Shown here: positions 1 through 10,822 of the stretch, one piece after another
How positions within the stretch are numbered: position 1 is the first letter of the stretch
How the letters are laid out: each line of letters starts with the position of its first letter
Assembly: GCA_016617855.1 (NCBI GenBank)
Contig: JAECUM010009741.1
Coordinates: 1 to 64,000 of the forward strand
Reading direction: 5' to 3'
Length of the DNA stretch: 64,000 bases
Origin: Megalonaias nervosa
Lineage: Eukaryota; Mollusca; Bivalvia; Unionida; Unionidae
Notes under the pieces: generated by a model
What the model saw: only the letters and a program-made list of their open reading frames with translations
The model's database searches: none
What the model was told of the DNA's origin: nothing
Program-made: the position numbers and the translations under genes

Positions 1-61
<61 letters not shown>
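1..61. repeat. (TA)n microsatellite
   Basis: Uninterrupted TA dinucleotides run from the first base of the window to about position 61; the left end is cut by the window edge. Confidence 0.98.
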
Positions 62-63
<2 letters not shown>

Positions 64-83
64 TCATGCAGGATGGAGAATTT

Positions 84-170
84 AATTTTAATTTGTTCTC
101 TACGAAGATTTGAACCCGGGTCGCGGGTTACGGCACCAATCGTCTTACCTGCACTCGCAACCCCTGTGTC
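84..170 (-). repeat. tRNA-derived SINE head (minus strand)
   Basis: Read on the minus strand, this stretch resembles a tRNA. A pol III B-box-like word (GGTTCAAATCT, plus positions 106-116) follows a D-arm-like segment by about the right distance, and no clean acceptor stem closes. A degenerate SINE promoter is likelier than a working tRNA gene. Confidence 0.45.
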
Positions 171-499
171 ATCTTGGCAGTGATCACTTCATCAAAATAT
201 GGTGCTACACAAGTCGGTGGTAAAAACATTCCTGCCCAGAAAACACACCAGTATGTTGATCCTATAATTATATCTCATCTAATTATACAATCCTTCTGAA
301 GTCGTACGAAATAAACCAAGGTATGTAGAGGTTACTAAAAATGAAATGAGAAAATACTTTTGTTGCATGTTTACTAATATTAATGTTACCCACATAATAT
401 AGATGCAAAGATCAATTACTTATATTGATACACTGTAAGTATATCTCATGCAGAATATTGTATATTCCTACACATGTATTCAAATTGTTGCAGCTCAGT

Positions 500-501
<2 letters not shown>
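171..501. other. no gene seen
   Basis: AT-rich sequence without a convincing open frame, splice pattern or repeat. Confidence 0.5.

Positions 502-539
<38 letters not shown>
502..539. repeat. (AG)n microsatellite
   Basis: About 19 AG units. Short frames crossing it translate to Arg-Glu repeats and are not genes. Confidence 0.97.
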
Positions 540-542
<3 letters not shown>

Positions 543-718
543 TGTTTGTTTGTGTGTTAGTTTGTTCAGCTGCAGTGAAATACTACAAACAAATTATGCC
601 TGGCATTTTGGATGTAAAACACTAATTGCTAGAAGGATGGATATTATTAGAAGAAAGCTTCTTACTTTATGTCCATGTTGTAAATGACACACTGTGTTCT
701 TGTCGCCTAACCCAGGAC

Positions 719-837
<119 letters not shown>

Positions 838-1113
838 TGATAGTCTTTTGTCTCTTCTATTCCATTCCGGAGCGTGTAGCAGAAAGCATACGAAGCAGAG
901 TACCAGATCAATGATCGCGTTGCCAGGCCTGACCTTAGAGTTAGTTATGCCCACTGTGCTATGCTAGCAGCGGGGCCCGGCCTAAGGAGTTACTGTAATT
1001 TTTTTCGGTCAATTGGAGCGCTGGGCATGAAGGAGCTGGGCCGAAGAAAACTGCCTTGCTCTCCTTGCCTTAAGGCTGGTCTTGTGCGTTACATCATAAG
1101 AAAAAGTACAGAG
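838..1113 (+). repeat. dispersed repeat family R1, copy 1
   Basis: This stretch of about 275 bp matches 28405-28686 by eye, with shared blocks such as TATTCCATTCCGGAGCG, GTACCAGATCAATGATC and AAGAAAAAGTACAGAG in the same order. No coding function is evident. Both copies begin after GATA tetranucleotides and end at the same AAGTACAGAG block, which suggests a defined mobile or SINE-like unit. The family is not recognised. Confidence 0.75.
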
Positions 1114-1872
1114 TTCAGTAATGCCACTAAAGATTGCGAATGTTAGTTCTCTGCAATCTCACATACACTGGAAGTGTGACGGAGGTTTAAGCGAAGCCGA
1201 ATACATAGCAGAGATTATACAAAGCAACGAACCAGATTTCTGTGTGTGGCGCATCGCGTGACTAAAGCAAAGAGATTCAGTACTTTCAATATGATGGAGA
1301 ATACTATTTCTTTGCGGTGTTCTTAGCAAAAGGATGTGTGACACAGCTATAAGCGAAGCCTTGGACAGGTCATTGAAGTATAAGCAAGCATACTTCCTCA
1401 TTCTATTTCATATTACATGTAATTTTATCGACCCATGTTTATGTTTTATTTAATTTTATGTATTTATTTTTCTTTTAGGTACCGGTGAAGTGGAGGTATG
1501 ACGTTTTGGACAGTTAACTCCTGTTATGATTAATATGCTAATGCTATTAATGATTTTTTTTTTTCTTCAGTCTGGTATTGGTACAGTAAAGCACAAAGGA
1601 TATCTTTGATTATGGTGCGTAGAACTCTAAGGCAGGCAGAATTTACCTTCTGTTCAAGAAATGTGAACCAGGAAATCATTTCTGGTATTATTCACCTGAC
1701 GAAGATGGCTGAATACCTCGACTCCCACCGGAACCCTACGTCACAATACTTCCCTACCTGTCAGATCAACATCTGCAGTTGTAGTTGCTGTTGTTTGAGC
1801 AGATGAGCTACTGATTAAGGTAGCAAATTTTGAGTAGCAGCTCATATTCTTGTAATAGCTGCTGACAAACTT
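1114..1872. other. no gene seen
   Basis: Apart from T-rich stretches near 1430-1480 and 1550-1570, nothing was recognised. It is the left flank of element A, and no terminal inverted repeat of A was found here. Confidence 0.5.
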
Positions 1873-2192
1873 TTGTGCATAATAAACCTTGATACCAATC
1901 TAGTAATACAAAATAAACACAAGTTTGAGTTACCAATTTGTCATTGCCTGATAGCAGGACTTACTAGGTCTGGCAAAACAAACTTGCTAATGAACCTGCA
2001 ACTCAAAGACGTATTCAAATACGATCGAGTCTACATCTACACGATCAATCCCCAGCAGGACAAATATGAGTTGCTGAACAAGTACAACTAAAAACTAAAG
2101 ACAGAACTTGGTGTTGGTGAAGATATATTTGTTATAAGGACACCCGAATGACTAGTTGATCAGACAAATTTTAAAACATATTGAAAAAAACT
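1873..2192 (+). pseudogene. packaging ATPase, N-terminal fragment (element A)
   Basis: The frame contains a clear Walker A (GLTRSGKTNLL, about residues 29-39) followed by a segment on binding-site geometry typical of FtsK/HerA (A32-like) genome-packaging ATPases of Polintons. After TAA at about 2089 the same frame continues (LKTELGVGED) to about 2190, then stops being recognisable. The Walker B half is absent, so the gene is truncated, probably by a deletion that joins it to the next ORF. The first codon used here is TTG; no ATG is seen close upstream. In life it would power loading of the element's DNA into capsids. Confidence 0.75.
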
Positions 2193-2472
2193 ACCAACAA
2201 GTTTGTAACAAAATATCCCAGAAACGACTTAGATTTTCTAAAGAAAAAACGATTAATATCGACATTAAAATTAAGCGAAGATGAACACGAAAATACTATC
2301 TCCGAACTTGGACCTAACATTCATGAATTAGAAAATTTTTATGATTTGACCAGCGATGATAAAAAAAAAACTTGTTAATTTTACTGAAAATGAAAACTTT
2401 GATGAGAATATTGTTAATCTTGCGAAAGATAGTATGAACGGAATCAAACAAATAATATATAGCGAAGAATAG
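2181..2472 (+). pseudogene. unrecognised charged protein (element A)
   Basis: The first frame encodes an acidic/lysine-rich, probably helical segment (ISTLKLSEDEHENTISELG). It is interrupted at a run of ten A (about 2361-2370) and continues in the next frame (NFTENENFDENIVNLAKDS) to TAG at 2470-2472. I do not recognise the family. Its place between ATPase and penton genes suggests a small structural or assembly protein of the element, which is an inference from position only. Confidence 0.45.
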
Positions 2473-2569
2473 AAAAGTATAAAAGAAAAGGGGTAGAATG
2501 CTAGAAACATGGTTTGGTACAGTTTTAGCCGAAGTGTTAAATAAAAGATTTTTTAGAAAAGGAAAAAAA

Positions 2570-2883
2570 GTATTTTATACTCGTCTGATGCTTCTCTCAA
2601 AACGGTCTACCTCAAAGTAAAAAAAGAAGGTGAACAAAGTGAACAACGTGAATCATATGACTCAGATGTGTCATTCAAATCTGTTAAAGGAGAAGGATTA
2701 AAGATCTTTAACTCGCCACCTGATATTATTGATCAACTGATGCTGCTAATGTCGTCGAAAGAAGCCGGAAACACATGCACAGAAATCGATAATGAAATAG
2801 TTCAAATACTTGATCTTCTAAGATCAAACGGATCTTTAACGACTGACGAGTATCATGTGTTACACGGCGATCTGATTCGCTAA
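2570..2883 (+). pseudogene. small conserved Polinton-type protein with GEGLKI motif
   Basis: A stop-free frame of about 100 codons ends at TAA 2881-2883. It has a hydrophilic N-terminal part and a motif GEGLKIF, followed by a helical region rich in Leu, Asn and Ile. A short protein with a Gly-x-Gly-Leu-Lys-Ile motif next to the capsid genes is common in Polinton-like elements from my knowledge of the group; its role is unknown. No convincing ATG begins the frame, so the 5' part seems damaged. Confidence 0.5.
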
Positions 2884-2924
2884 CTCAAAACTGTTTTAGT
2901 TTTATATGTGAAAAATAAATAAAA

Positions 2925-3699
2925 ATGTCGTCGATGACACTCATACTCGACTCATCATCGAACAGCTCAAACTTTTCCGTGTTCTATAATCCTGTTATTG
3001 AACTTGATCCTACGTCCCCAAAGCAATATGAGATCGGATTAGTATCTGTGACAGTCTGACACTCTATGGCAAATGTTAAAACTAACGTCGATGACGATTT
3101 TACGTTCGGGGTGAAAACCAATGGCCGCATCGAGTGGAAATCTGTTAAGATACCACATGGCGCATACAACGTCACAGATATCAACAAAACAATAAAATAT
3201 CTTATAACTGCTGGCAGTAATGCTGGCAGTAGTGATATATCATCTGACAATTCGAGATCATTTCAACCTACAACACGTTACGACCAAGAATAACACTAAG
3301 AGCAAATTGTTTATCGGTCTTAGGGGTCAATATACAATCGGATCATTGTTTGAATTTAATAAGCGACAATGCGGATCTTATACATCTGTAACAGTACCAT
3401 ATGACAGCGAATCAGGCGTCAACATCACAGATGTAAATACAATCCTGATAAACTGTTCTACTGCAACTGGGTCATACACGGCACGAGGTAGCCAAGGACA
3501 AACGATTTATTCGTTTACCCCTGATGTTCCACCGGGTTCGGTAATGCAAGTCAATCCGAGGCAAATAATATGCTATTTTATTAGTGTCGAAAATCAAATA
3601 GATTCTATCACGATGACACTTACCGATCAATCAGGTCGTCACATTTATCTTAACAATGAAATTGTTACTTACTATCTTCATCTGCGCGCCAGCAACTGA
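2925..3699 (+). pseudogene. penton-like minor capsid protein (element A)
   Basis: ATG at 2925 opens a frame with one in-frame TGA (about 3057), which continues to about 3290. A +1 shift near 3220-3290 then leads into the remainder, ending at 3699. The N-terminal part (NPVIELDPTSPKQYEIGLVS) and C-terminal part (IYSFTPDVPPGS ... LTDQSGRHI) have the features of the single-jelly-roll minor capsid (penton) protein of Polintons/adintoviruses: an N-terminal 'element of Asp-Pro-x-x-x-Tyr-Glu-x-Gly-Leu-Val' type, and a C-terminal Leu-Thr-Asp-Gln-x-Gly strand turn. It would form the capsid vertices. Two lesions make it a pseudogene, though mildly damaged. Element C has a C-terminal homologue with the same PEVPPG and LTDQAGH motifs (45715-46080). 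Confidence 0.8.
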
Positions 3700-3774
3700 C
3701 CATAGTGAGCTAGCACACCAAACCGACTACAGTTAACTAATCACAGCCAATTTTATCAGACAATTTGTATAACA

Positions 3775-4131
3775 AGATGAAAGAACGAAATATTTATGAC
3801 AAGAAAATAGTAGGGTTCTTTTTCGGGAATATCTTTTCAAAGATAACCGAAAATATAACTGGAATAGCACACAAAGTAGCGCCAGTCAAAAGCTTTTGCA
3901 ACAGGAGCCGTATCTTCAGCAGAAACAGCTGTCGGACAAAAGATCGCTGATAAAATTAAAAGTTGAGTGCCAAGCGGTTCGGATATAAAATATGTTATTT
4001 CTGAAACAGCACCATCATCAGAAATAGCACGTGCGATGATAACAACCACCAAAAAAATTGTTGTCCCAGCCGAAGAAGAGATTGTCAGAAAGTTAATAAT
4101 ACGAGCTAAACCTCGGAGTTCCCGCGTTTAA
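3775..4131 (+). pseudogene. small Ala/Lys-rich protein remnant (element A)
   Basis: Between penton and capsid genes, one frame starts MKERNIYDKKIVGFF, and a second overlapping frame carries an Ala/Ser-rich segment (ATGAVSSAETAVGQKIADKI) followed by a Lys/Arg-rich tail to about 4131. The composition resembles the amphipathic, basic small virion proteins encoded beside capsid genes in these elements. At least one frameshift (around 3890) and one stop (about 3964) break it. Function not recognised. Confidence 0.45.
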
Positions 4132-4132
4132 G

Positions 4133-5676
4133 GTGATTGTAAAAATAATCACGATTTTGTCTGACGATTACAATAAAAAGGTCTATAAAAATTATCTTGA
4201 CCTTACCGACGAGAGAACCATAGACGACTATGCAACGGAGTTCGAGTACATTGAATATCTCAACGAAAACTCCAATGAGCCAAACAAGATGGGCATCAGA
4301 ACATTTAATACACGAGACGAAGATGTGTTTTTGCTTCCTCATAAAGCCGTTCTTGAAGTACAAGGAAGTATTATGACAGTTGCTAATCCTCCAGTAGCAA
4401 TTGCTGCTGGTGATGATATATCATTGGTGAATAACGGATGGAGTTTTTCCAAAAGCGCTAAATATCAGATCGCAAATCAAACAGTCGAAGATATTTCTAT
4501 GCACTTGCCGATAGCGAGTACTATTCATAATATTGTGTCGTTCAGCGATGATTACTCGAGATTTATTGAAACAAATATGCTGTGCTTCAAAGATACCGGA
4601 ACTGGAGATGCTATTTCAAAAGAGTTTAAAACCGGCACTGATGCTGATGCTGCAGTGTAAAATGGATTAATTCTAACACCAGCTGGTACTAATGCAGCAG
4701 TACAACATACTGTAGCAGCGCTTACAGCAGATGGTGGAGCTATTTTTGCATTGGCAATAAGAAGAGCCGTCGGTGATGTAAGGCGACGAAATTACAATGA
4801 GGAATATGCTAAACGAAAAGCATTTGCAGAACTATAAAAAAAAATTACGATGACGCTTCCGTTGAGCACAATATTTGGGTTTTGACGCGACTAGAATAAA
4901 ATATTTCGTGGTATCAAACATACGCTTATACTTGACAGAGATGATCAGAGCGATTGTCTGATGCGAGTTGGTGGCGCTGATCACCAATTTGTGATTTCAC
5001 GATTAGCATTATGGATGACACGAGTTGTATTATCCATCTCAAAACTAATAGAACTTGAAACAATGTGATCCGCGTACAGCAGAAAGACATACTTCGAACA
5101 GCATAAGATTTATCAAATGCAGTTACAAATTTAACTGATAGCACATGGCGAATAATAACATCGCCTAGCGAACAGTTGCCGAGACATATATTTGTTGTGT
5201 TTCAACAATAGGACAGACGTGGTAGTCAAGAACAAAACAATTCTGTTTTTGATCGCTCTGATGTAAGGCGAATAATTCATCAGAATCAATTCTAGGTAAT
5301 ATCCTCAACAAGCGATCGAATGTAACTTTACAAATAATAATAATACTATAAACTTATCTCGTGCGTATCTGTACCTGATGGAGGCGATTCAAAAGTATCA
5401 GGACGCTGATACTGGATTTCTCAGATATCTGACGAAGAGTTTCGATCTCTTTTCCCGATATTTCACTTTGACATGTCGAACCACAGCAAACGAGCTATTG
5501 GATCAACCGCTGATATTGAAGTAAAGTGGACGTTAGAGTTTGTTCCAGGAACTGCTGCTGCAATTGTTCCTCCAGTAGTTGTTGCAGTTCCACAATATTA
5601 CGCTTATGCGCTTGTGATATCTAACAGATACATAACACTTGACGCCGTACGGGGTAGGATGACTGTCCAGGTGTAG
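4133..5676 (+). pseudogene. major capsid protein, double-jelly-roll type (element A)
   Basis: A frame from about 4133 to 5145 stays in register but is cut by several stops: TAA at about 4658 where a CAA (Gln) codon is a one-base change away, then others near 4836, 4882 and 4891. A frame change leads to the last part (5473-5676). Diagnostic segments are RDEDVFLLPHKAVLEV, NNGWSFSKSAKYQI, a Ser-Asp-Asp-Tyr-Ser-Arg block, FRGIKHTLILDRDD, and a C-terminal VKWTLEFV. Together these match the Polinton-type major capsid protein known to build an icosahedral shell. The start is unclear (GTG in this frame, no ATG near). It differs in sequence from the capsid of element B. Confidence 0.8.
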
Positions 5677-5719
5677 TGTTAACAAATATTTTATCTGATA
5701 AAATTAATAATGACATATT

Positions 5720-6108
5720 TTGCACGATATTGATTTGTCACAAGGGCAAATACAAAAACTAGCACGAGGTATAGCTAAACGAAAAGCGGTTTCATTAAAA
5801 ATAGATTTCAAAATGCGTACCGTTCCAACAAAATTACTTCTAACACAACGCCAGACAAACAAATTGTTAAAATGTAAGCCTTTTATACTTAATCTGTCAG
5901 TTCCACAAATAACAGCATTTGCCAGATCGAAATCGATCCTTGGTGGGTCAATTCGAACAACAACACCTACTTTAACGCGAACATTATTGCCAAAGATATT
6001 ACCTGTGCTAGGAACTTTAAGATTACCTTCAGCGTCAGTTGCAGCATCATGAGCGACAAAAAAAGCTGTATCCGGAGACGGAGTCACCGGTGAATGAATC
6101 AAACAGTT
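5720..6108 (+). pseudogene. small virion protein remnant with basic N-half and hydrophobic C-half
   Basis: The plus-strand frame (DLSQGQIQKLARGIAKRKA ... LLTQRQTNKLLK ... LPKILPVLGTL) has a Lys/Arg-rich N-half with Gln/Leu heptad character and a Leu/Pro/Gly-rich hydrophobic C-half. It then continues in the same frame through stops to TKKAVSGDGV at about 6090. This architecture matches a conserved small protein found between capsid and protease genes of Polintons, thought by analogy to be membrane-active or core-associated. An antisense frame of 158 codons over the same bases is taken as a shadow. Confidence 0.55.
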
Positions 6109-6161
6109 GCTGTAACAGGAGCCGCTATAAAATCCAGATTTTATTTGATCAATACTTATAA

Positions 6162-6305
6162 ATGCCGACAACACGAGCACGAAAAACTCCTATAACAAGA
6201 AAGAGAAGAACCACAAGAACGAACCGTAGCGCGGTCAGGTTCGGGTTCATAGGCCCGCTGCTAGCAGGAATAGCAAGATATTTATTACTAAATATGTTTG
6301 GATAG
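6162..6305 (+). CDS. small Arg/Thr-rich basic protein with hydrophobic tail (47 aa)
   Basis: An intact short ORF from ATG 6162 to TAG 6303-6305. The first 26 residues are dense in Arg, Lys and Thr (MPTTRARKTPITRKRRTTR), followed by a hydrophobic stretch (GFIGPLLAGIARYLL). A protamine-like or core-peptide role beside capsid and protease genes is an inference; small basic DNA-binding peptides of this kind occur in adenovirus-like gene clusters. It is too short for homology to be certain, but its position and composition make it likelier to be real than random. Confidence 0.5.
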   Translation: MPTTRARKTPITRKRRTTRTNRSAVRFGFIGPLLAGIARYLLLNMFG

Positions 6306-6388
6306 GACGCGGAATGCAGGTATACCAGTGCGAAGACGGACTCGAAGAAATCGGGGCCGAAGACTGATAAGCTATCGGGAACAAGAAG

Positions 6389-6745
6389 ACAAAATCTTCC
6401 GCGTTAAACAACTTTGAAATTGCTGATATACTTAAAGATACAAGCGGATTTGTCAGAGTATTTTCAAAAGATGAGTTAGCAAATCGATCACCAACTGCTG
6501 ATCAAAGCTGTGACATTAATATACAAGATTTCAACGACAGATCTGGAACTCACTGGGTAGCTCTTTACAACAACAACTATTTCGATTTGTTTGGTCTTCA
6601 TCCGTGTGATGTTTTCAAACTGTACATCTTAAAAAATATAAACAATACACTATAACTCTAATCAGCTTCAATCGGTTGGAACTTCGGCTTGTGCTTATTT
6701 TTACATTATGTTTATCAAACAAATATCTGGATCCGATAGCGGATC
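6389..6745 (+). pseudogene. adenain-like cysteine protease (element A)
   Basis: One frame gives an N-terminal FEIADILKDTSGFVRVFSKD segment, then GTHWVALYNNNYFD, which holds the catalytic His (in THWV) and the acidic residue (in YFD) of the Ulp1/adenain-type maturation protease. It ends at TAA 6652-6654. The rest lies in another frame just downstream: QLQSVGTSACAYF carries the Gln and nucleophile-Cys region, but the Gly usually following the Cys is replaced by Ala. The start codon is not visible. The enzyme would cleave capsid precursors during virion maturation. Frameshift plus motif damage indicate a pseudogene. Confidence 0.75.
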
Positions 6746-6853
6746 TAAACACAACAATTACGTAAAGTTTATGTTGCAATTTGACCCGTTTACTAGTATC
6801 AGCAATGATCGTAAACGATCTAGCAATAATTTTGTCTGACATAAAGTACAAAA

Positions 6854-7057
6854 ATGATAACATACTGTCCCAAATGCAGAACCAAAATCAATAACATCAA
6901 TGAAACAAGAGAAACAATCGCTAATAACAGAAAAATGCTGAAAGATATCTGTGATGTCTGTGGTAAGACGAAGAGTTCGTTAAACAAGATAAATCCGGTG
7001 ATGCAATCACTGGTGGTTCTCCGATGCAAACCCAGAGTGCTAGCACTCCGGCAATAA
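6854..7057 (+). pseudogene. zinc-ribbon protein (element A)
   Basis: ATG at 6854 opens 67 codons with two Cys pairs, YCPKC and CDVCGK, spaced about 30 residues apart: a four-Cys zinc ribbon. The remainder (after KINP) does not look conserved and is probably out of frame. In Polinton-like elements a ribbon of this kind precedes a phospholipase A2 domain; here the downstream domain has been lost or shifted, and a second ribbon plus PLA2-like domain follows at 7099. Confidence 0.6.
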
Positions 7058-7098
7058 GGTCCGACGAAAAAGTTATTTTAGTAAGCGACTAAAAATAA

Positions 7099-7520
7099 AT
7101 GAAATGTAATTGCGAAGATGTGAACAAAGATCTGTGCCTGGAAAAAAATAAGATAGTTGCTTATTGCCAGCGTTGCAATCACAGAGCTGTCATCGGATCA
7201 GGATTGGATATAAATAAAATTATTGGCAAATCACCAAAAATTAAAAGGAGGTTGGACATTGCCAGGACACAAATATACTGGACCATGGAATCCACTTGAT
7301 CAGCAACTCGATGAAAAAGACAATCCGTTACCGGGACAAGAACCTTACATTGCAGTAGGTGGAATTGCAGTGTGTCACGGCGACAAATTAGAATGCGATA
7401 GCGTTATGCTTGGCGAATTACGAGCTATGAAACCGGATAATATACGAGAACGAGTTGATCGAAAGCTTGTTCAATGTATCATTGGAGCAAAATATAAACT
7501 TGGCGTCGGTGTGCAAGCAC
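7099..7520 (+). pseudogene. zinc-ribbon/phospholipase A2-like protein with broken active site
   Basis: ATG at 7099 starts a Cys-rich head (MKCNCEDVNKDLCLEK ... YCQRCNH). A frame change near 7223-7290 leads into LPGHKYTGPWNPLDQQLDE, which has the Tyr-x-Gly calcium-loop pattern of parvovirus-VP1-like PLA2 domains. The catalytic His-Asp-x-x-Tyr element is disturbed: the sequence reads AVCHGDKLECD, so the His-Asp pair and following Tyr are not in register. The domain ends with a helical Arg/Lys segment at about 7500 and runs without a stop into the integrase. The role in relatives is thought to be breaching endosomal membranes; this copy looks inactive. Confidence 0.65.
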
Positions 7521-7529
7521 ACCGATGCC

Positions 7530-8230
7530 TCAGAAACTTGCGTCAGATACCAGTGGAAAGCAGAGCGTTCTGGCTCATGAGCTTCACAAACCTAAAAATG
7601 TTTCTTCGACGAAAGGTCGTCGTAAATGCAGTCGATGATGTCTGGGCGATAGATCTCGCAGATATGCAAAACATTGCACAGTACAACTATAACAAAAGAT
7701 ACTTGTTTAATGTCATTCACGTTTTTAGTATATACGCTTTTAATAGTCCTGTTAACGATAAAACTGGATCGACGATAACAGATGCGTTGAGAGACATTAT
7801 TGTTAAGACGAAGCGAAAAACAAATAAGATTTGGACTGACCATGGAACAGAGTTGTTTAACAAAATGTTCGAGCAGTATCTGAAACAAAACAATATAAAA
7901 ATATGTTATCGGTAAGGAAGGAAAGAGTGTCGTTGTCGAACGAGTTAATGGTACGATAAAAGAAAAGATCTACAAGCAGCTTACAGCAAAAACACTCACC
8001 GATATATTGATGATCTGCCAACAATGATATCAGATTATAATAACAGTGAATACTGTACAACAGACATATCACCGAACGATGCTATAAAAAAAATCCAGTT
8101 CTTGCAAATGAGAACATATGTGGCAGACACAAGTTTAACGTTCGTGATCGTGTCAGAATTAACAAGAAAAGTACAAGAACATGCTCCATGAGGGGTTGCA
8201 TACAAAGTTGTGAGTGCTGTTGATAAAGTT
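7530..8230 (+). pseudogene. rve-type integrase (element A)
   Basis: The frame holds the DDE-type catalytic core: first Asp in VWAIDLADM, then a conserved RYLFNVIHVFSIYAF strand, second Asp in WTDHGTELFN, with the third acidic residue in VVVERVNGTIKEKI. A frame change near 7911 separates this last part from the rest, and a TGA follows at about 8025. A further piece (KFNVRDRVRIN, about 8130) resembles the SH3-like integrase tail. The enzyme would insert the element's linear DNA into the host genome. The frame is continuous with the upstream PLA2-like segment, suggesting loss of the stop and start between the two genes. Confidence 0.8.
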
Positions 8231-8369
8231 ATCAGAACCTGTTAAACTTTATCATGGATAAAACCCTGCTCTGTGGTTGTTGCAATATCTCATTAGCGAG
8301 GTTGATGCCACCATGATGTTGCTCGACAGGATAGCGAAAATGAAACCGCTTACAAAACACAAGAAACAG

Positions 8370-10460
8370 AATTTGCTTTTGTAAAAATATGTCATATTTG
8401 CGAGCAGGCGTGTGCGACTCAAGATCGAGTAAAAGATCACTGTCAGATTGCAAGTAAGTATGGCAGTCCAGCCCATGATAAATGCAATCTTAAATATACC
8501 GTACCAGATTTCGTTCCTGGTGCCGCACATAATTTCCGTGGATACGATTCTCATATTATCGTAGAAACATTCGGCAACAAAGAAATAATTAACTGCCTTA
8601 AAATCAATAATAACGATACAATAAAATGCATTCTAAACAATACGGAAAATTATATGTATGTGACACTCGGCAAGATGAGATTTATTAATAGTTTGTAGTT
8701 TATGGCCACATCGTTAGATGAGCCCGTGAAAGGGTGCGGAAAGTTTGATAATTTGACTGATCATTTCGGTGACAAAGCAAATTTACTTACAAGGAAAGGT
8801 ATATTTCCTTATGAAAATCTTGATCACTAGTATAGTTTTAATGAAACAAGTTTACCTGACTGGGAAAGTTTTTATTCTCGATTAAATCTTGAAAGTGTCA
8901 CCGATGACGACTATGCTTACGCTCAGCAAATTTGGAATGATTTCGACTGTAAAACATTTGGAGATTATCATGACCTGTACCTGATCACAGAGGTGTTTTT
9001 GCTCGCAGATATATTTGCACATTTCAGAGATGTTAGCGCTGATAACTACAGGCTTGACCCAGCATGGTATTCCTCAGCACGAGGATTAAGTTGGGACGCA
9101 TTATTCAAGCACAGTAATGTAAAACTAGAATTGCTGACAGATCGTGACATGTTTTGTTTCATAGAACGTGGTATCTGAGGTGGAATAAGCGTTATAACAA
9201 AAAAATATGCCCGAGCGAATAACAAGTGCATGAGCAACTATGATAAGACATTGCCGTATGGCGGATTTCATTAGATAAATCCAGAGCAGTTTTTCAAAAA
9301 AATGGATAAAACTGTACTTGATAATTGTTGATGTTGATTTTGACTATCCCGTTGATCTTCCTGACGCACATAACAATTATCCGTTTTTTCCTGAGTCATT
9401 GCTGATTGACTATAATTTGCTATCAGAAAAAAAGGAATATTACTCGTCTAGTGCCAGCACCAGTAGTAAATATGTTCTTCAAAAACTAGCACCGAATTTT
9501 CTTGACAAACGAAGATATATTTTACATTATAAAAATCTGAAACATGCGCTTGATCATGGTCTAAAACTAAGAAAAGTTCATCGTATGTTAAATTTTAATC
9601 AGTCGCGTTGGATGAAAGATAATATCGACTCTAATACTAGACGAAGAGCAGGTGCAACAACAGAATTTGAAAATACTTTCTTTAGCCTCATGAACAACAG
9701 CGTCTTCGGTAAGACCATGGAAAATATTAGAAAGAGTGTCAATATTGAGATCGTCAATAACGTCTAACGTCGTAATAAACTTGTGGCATCAGATAATTTT
9801 GTTAGTATGAAAAATTTTAATGAAAATCTTGTCGCGATGCATAAGAGAAAGTCGAACTTAAAGTTGAATAAACCGGTTTATGTCGGTGTGGCAGTTCTTG
9901 AAATATCAAAGACGCTGATATACGACTTTCATTAAAATATTGTCCAGGTTAAATGGCCTAATGCAAAGTTGCTATATACAGATACTGACTCGTTGATGTA
10001 CAAAATAGAATCTGATGATAATTAGAAAGAATTGAATGAACACCGAGTTCTGTTTGATCTTTCAGATTATCCAACAAATAGCGGATTTCACTGCGATGAC
10101 AATAAAAAAGTAATAGGAAAGTTTAAAGATGAAGTTTCTATGAAAATTATAACGGAACTTATTGGATTACGTAGTAAAATGTATTGCTTAAAAATATCTG
10201 ATAATAATGTTAAGAAACTAGCTAAGGGAATACAAAGAAATGTAGTCGGTAAGGTAATAGGGTTTGAAAAGTAAAAGTCGGCTTTAGACGGTTGTAGTGG
10301 TCATGTTGAAATGATGGCATTATAATAAAATCTGGTCTTTGCAGTTTCGATGATAAAAGATACTCCTCTGGTGGAATTAATACATTTGCGTTGGAATATA
10401 AAATGTCTGATAGTATTGATTTTAGCAAGGTGGGTTTTTTAGAATTGGTATTACAGTAAA
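8370..10460 (+). pseudogene. protein-primed DNA polymerase B (element A), motif A deleted
   Basis: About 700 codons in two or three frames. Visible in order: a Cys-x2-Cys region (ICHICEQA), exonuclease-type AHNFRGYDSH, the DYHDLYLITEVFLLADIF block, the LDPAWYSSARGLSWDA block, motif B (LMNNSVFGKTMEN, about 9700) and motif C (LLYTDTDSLMYK, about 9975). The sequence then runs to KVIGKFKDE, GLRSKMYC and a final FDDKRY near 10350. The polymerase aspartate motif A that should lie between NYDK and LPYGGF (about 9237-9255) is missing, apparently through an in-frame deletion of some 20-25 codons. Stops at about 8698, 8828, 9176 and 9272 add to the decay. Confidence 0.85.
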
Positions 10461-10522
10461 TCGCCAGCTATTTCATTTCAAAAATAAGGATAGCAAAAAT
10501 TGTGTGTGAAATATGAAATATA

Positions 10523-10822
10523 ATGGTAGATATTATGACGAAAGATACCACTTTAAAGATGAAGAGAATTCTCTTCCAGTGTAAACATATGACTATTATA
10601 GTTATCAACGAGAACTATAATATGTACTTCAAAAATAGAAACAAGATAAAGTTGTCTCTTGTTCGTAACGATTATTCAAAATATTTTGATAAACTTTCTT
10701 TGATCACAAATGAGGTCGTTAACACTACTGATAGTCTTTATACTCCAATATCGCAAAACAAATACATACATTTTACAGTTGATGATGGGCTACAAAAAAT
10801 TGTTACGTTAATAAGACAATAG
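10523..10822 (+). CDS. unrecognised 99-aa ORF at the end of element A
   Basis: ATG 10523 to TAG, hydrophilic with Asn/Lys/Tyr-rich composition like its neighbours (KNRNKIKLSLVRNDYSKYF). No domain is recognised. Its codon composition continues that of the polymerase gene, and it lies directly downstream on the same strand, so it may be an accessory gene of element A or a leftover frame. Confidence 0.3.
   Translation: MVDIMTKDTTLKMKRILFQCKHMTIIVINENYNMYFKNRNKIKLSLVRNDYSKYFDKLSLITNEVVNTTDSLYTPISQNKYIHFTVDDGLQKIVTLIRQ

Larger units (their letters stand above)
1873..10822 (+). mobile_element. element A: decayed Polinton/Maverick-like DNA virus element
   Basis: About 9 kb of plus-strand gene remnants in the order ATPase, two small proteins, penton-like, small Ala-rich protein, major capsid, small hydrophobic and basic proteins, protease, zinc ribbon, PLA2-like, integrase, polymerase B and an unknown ORF. 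This set (rve-type integrase, protein-primed PolB, packaging ATPase, adenain-like protease and two capsid proteins) is the known hallmark of Polintons and related adintoviruses. Most genes carry stops, frameshifts or deletions. Terminal inverted repeats and target duplications were not found, so the outer limits are those of recognisable genes. A differs from B and from C/D in capsid, integrase and polymerase type. Confidence 0.9.

Noticed and set aside
5704..6180. 158-codon minus-strand frame
   Set aside because: Antisense to plus-strand frames that fit the gene order and composition of element A.
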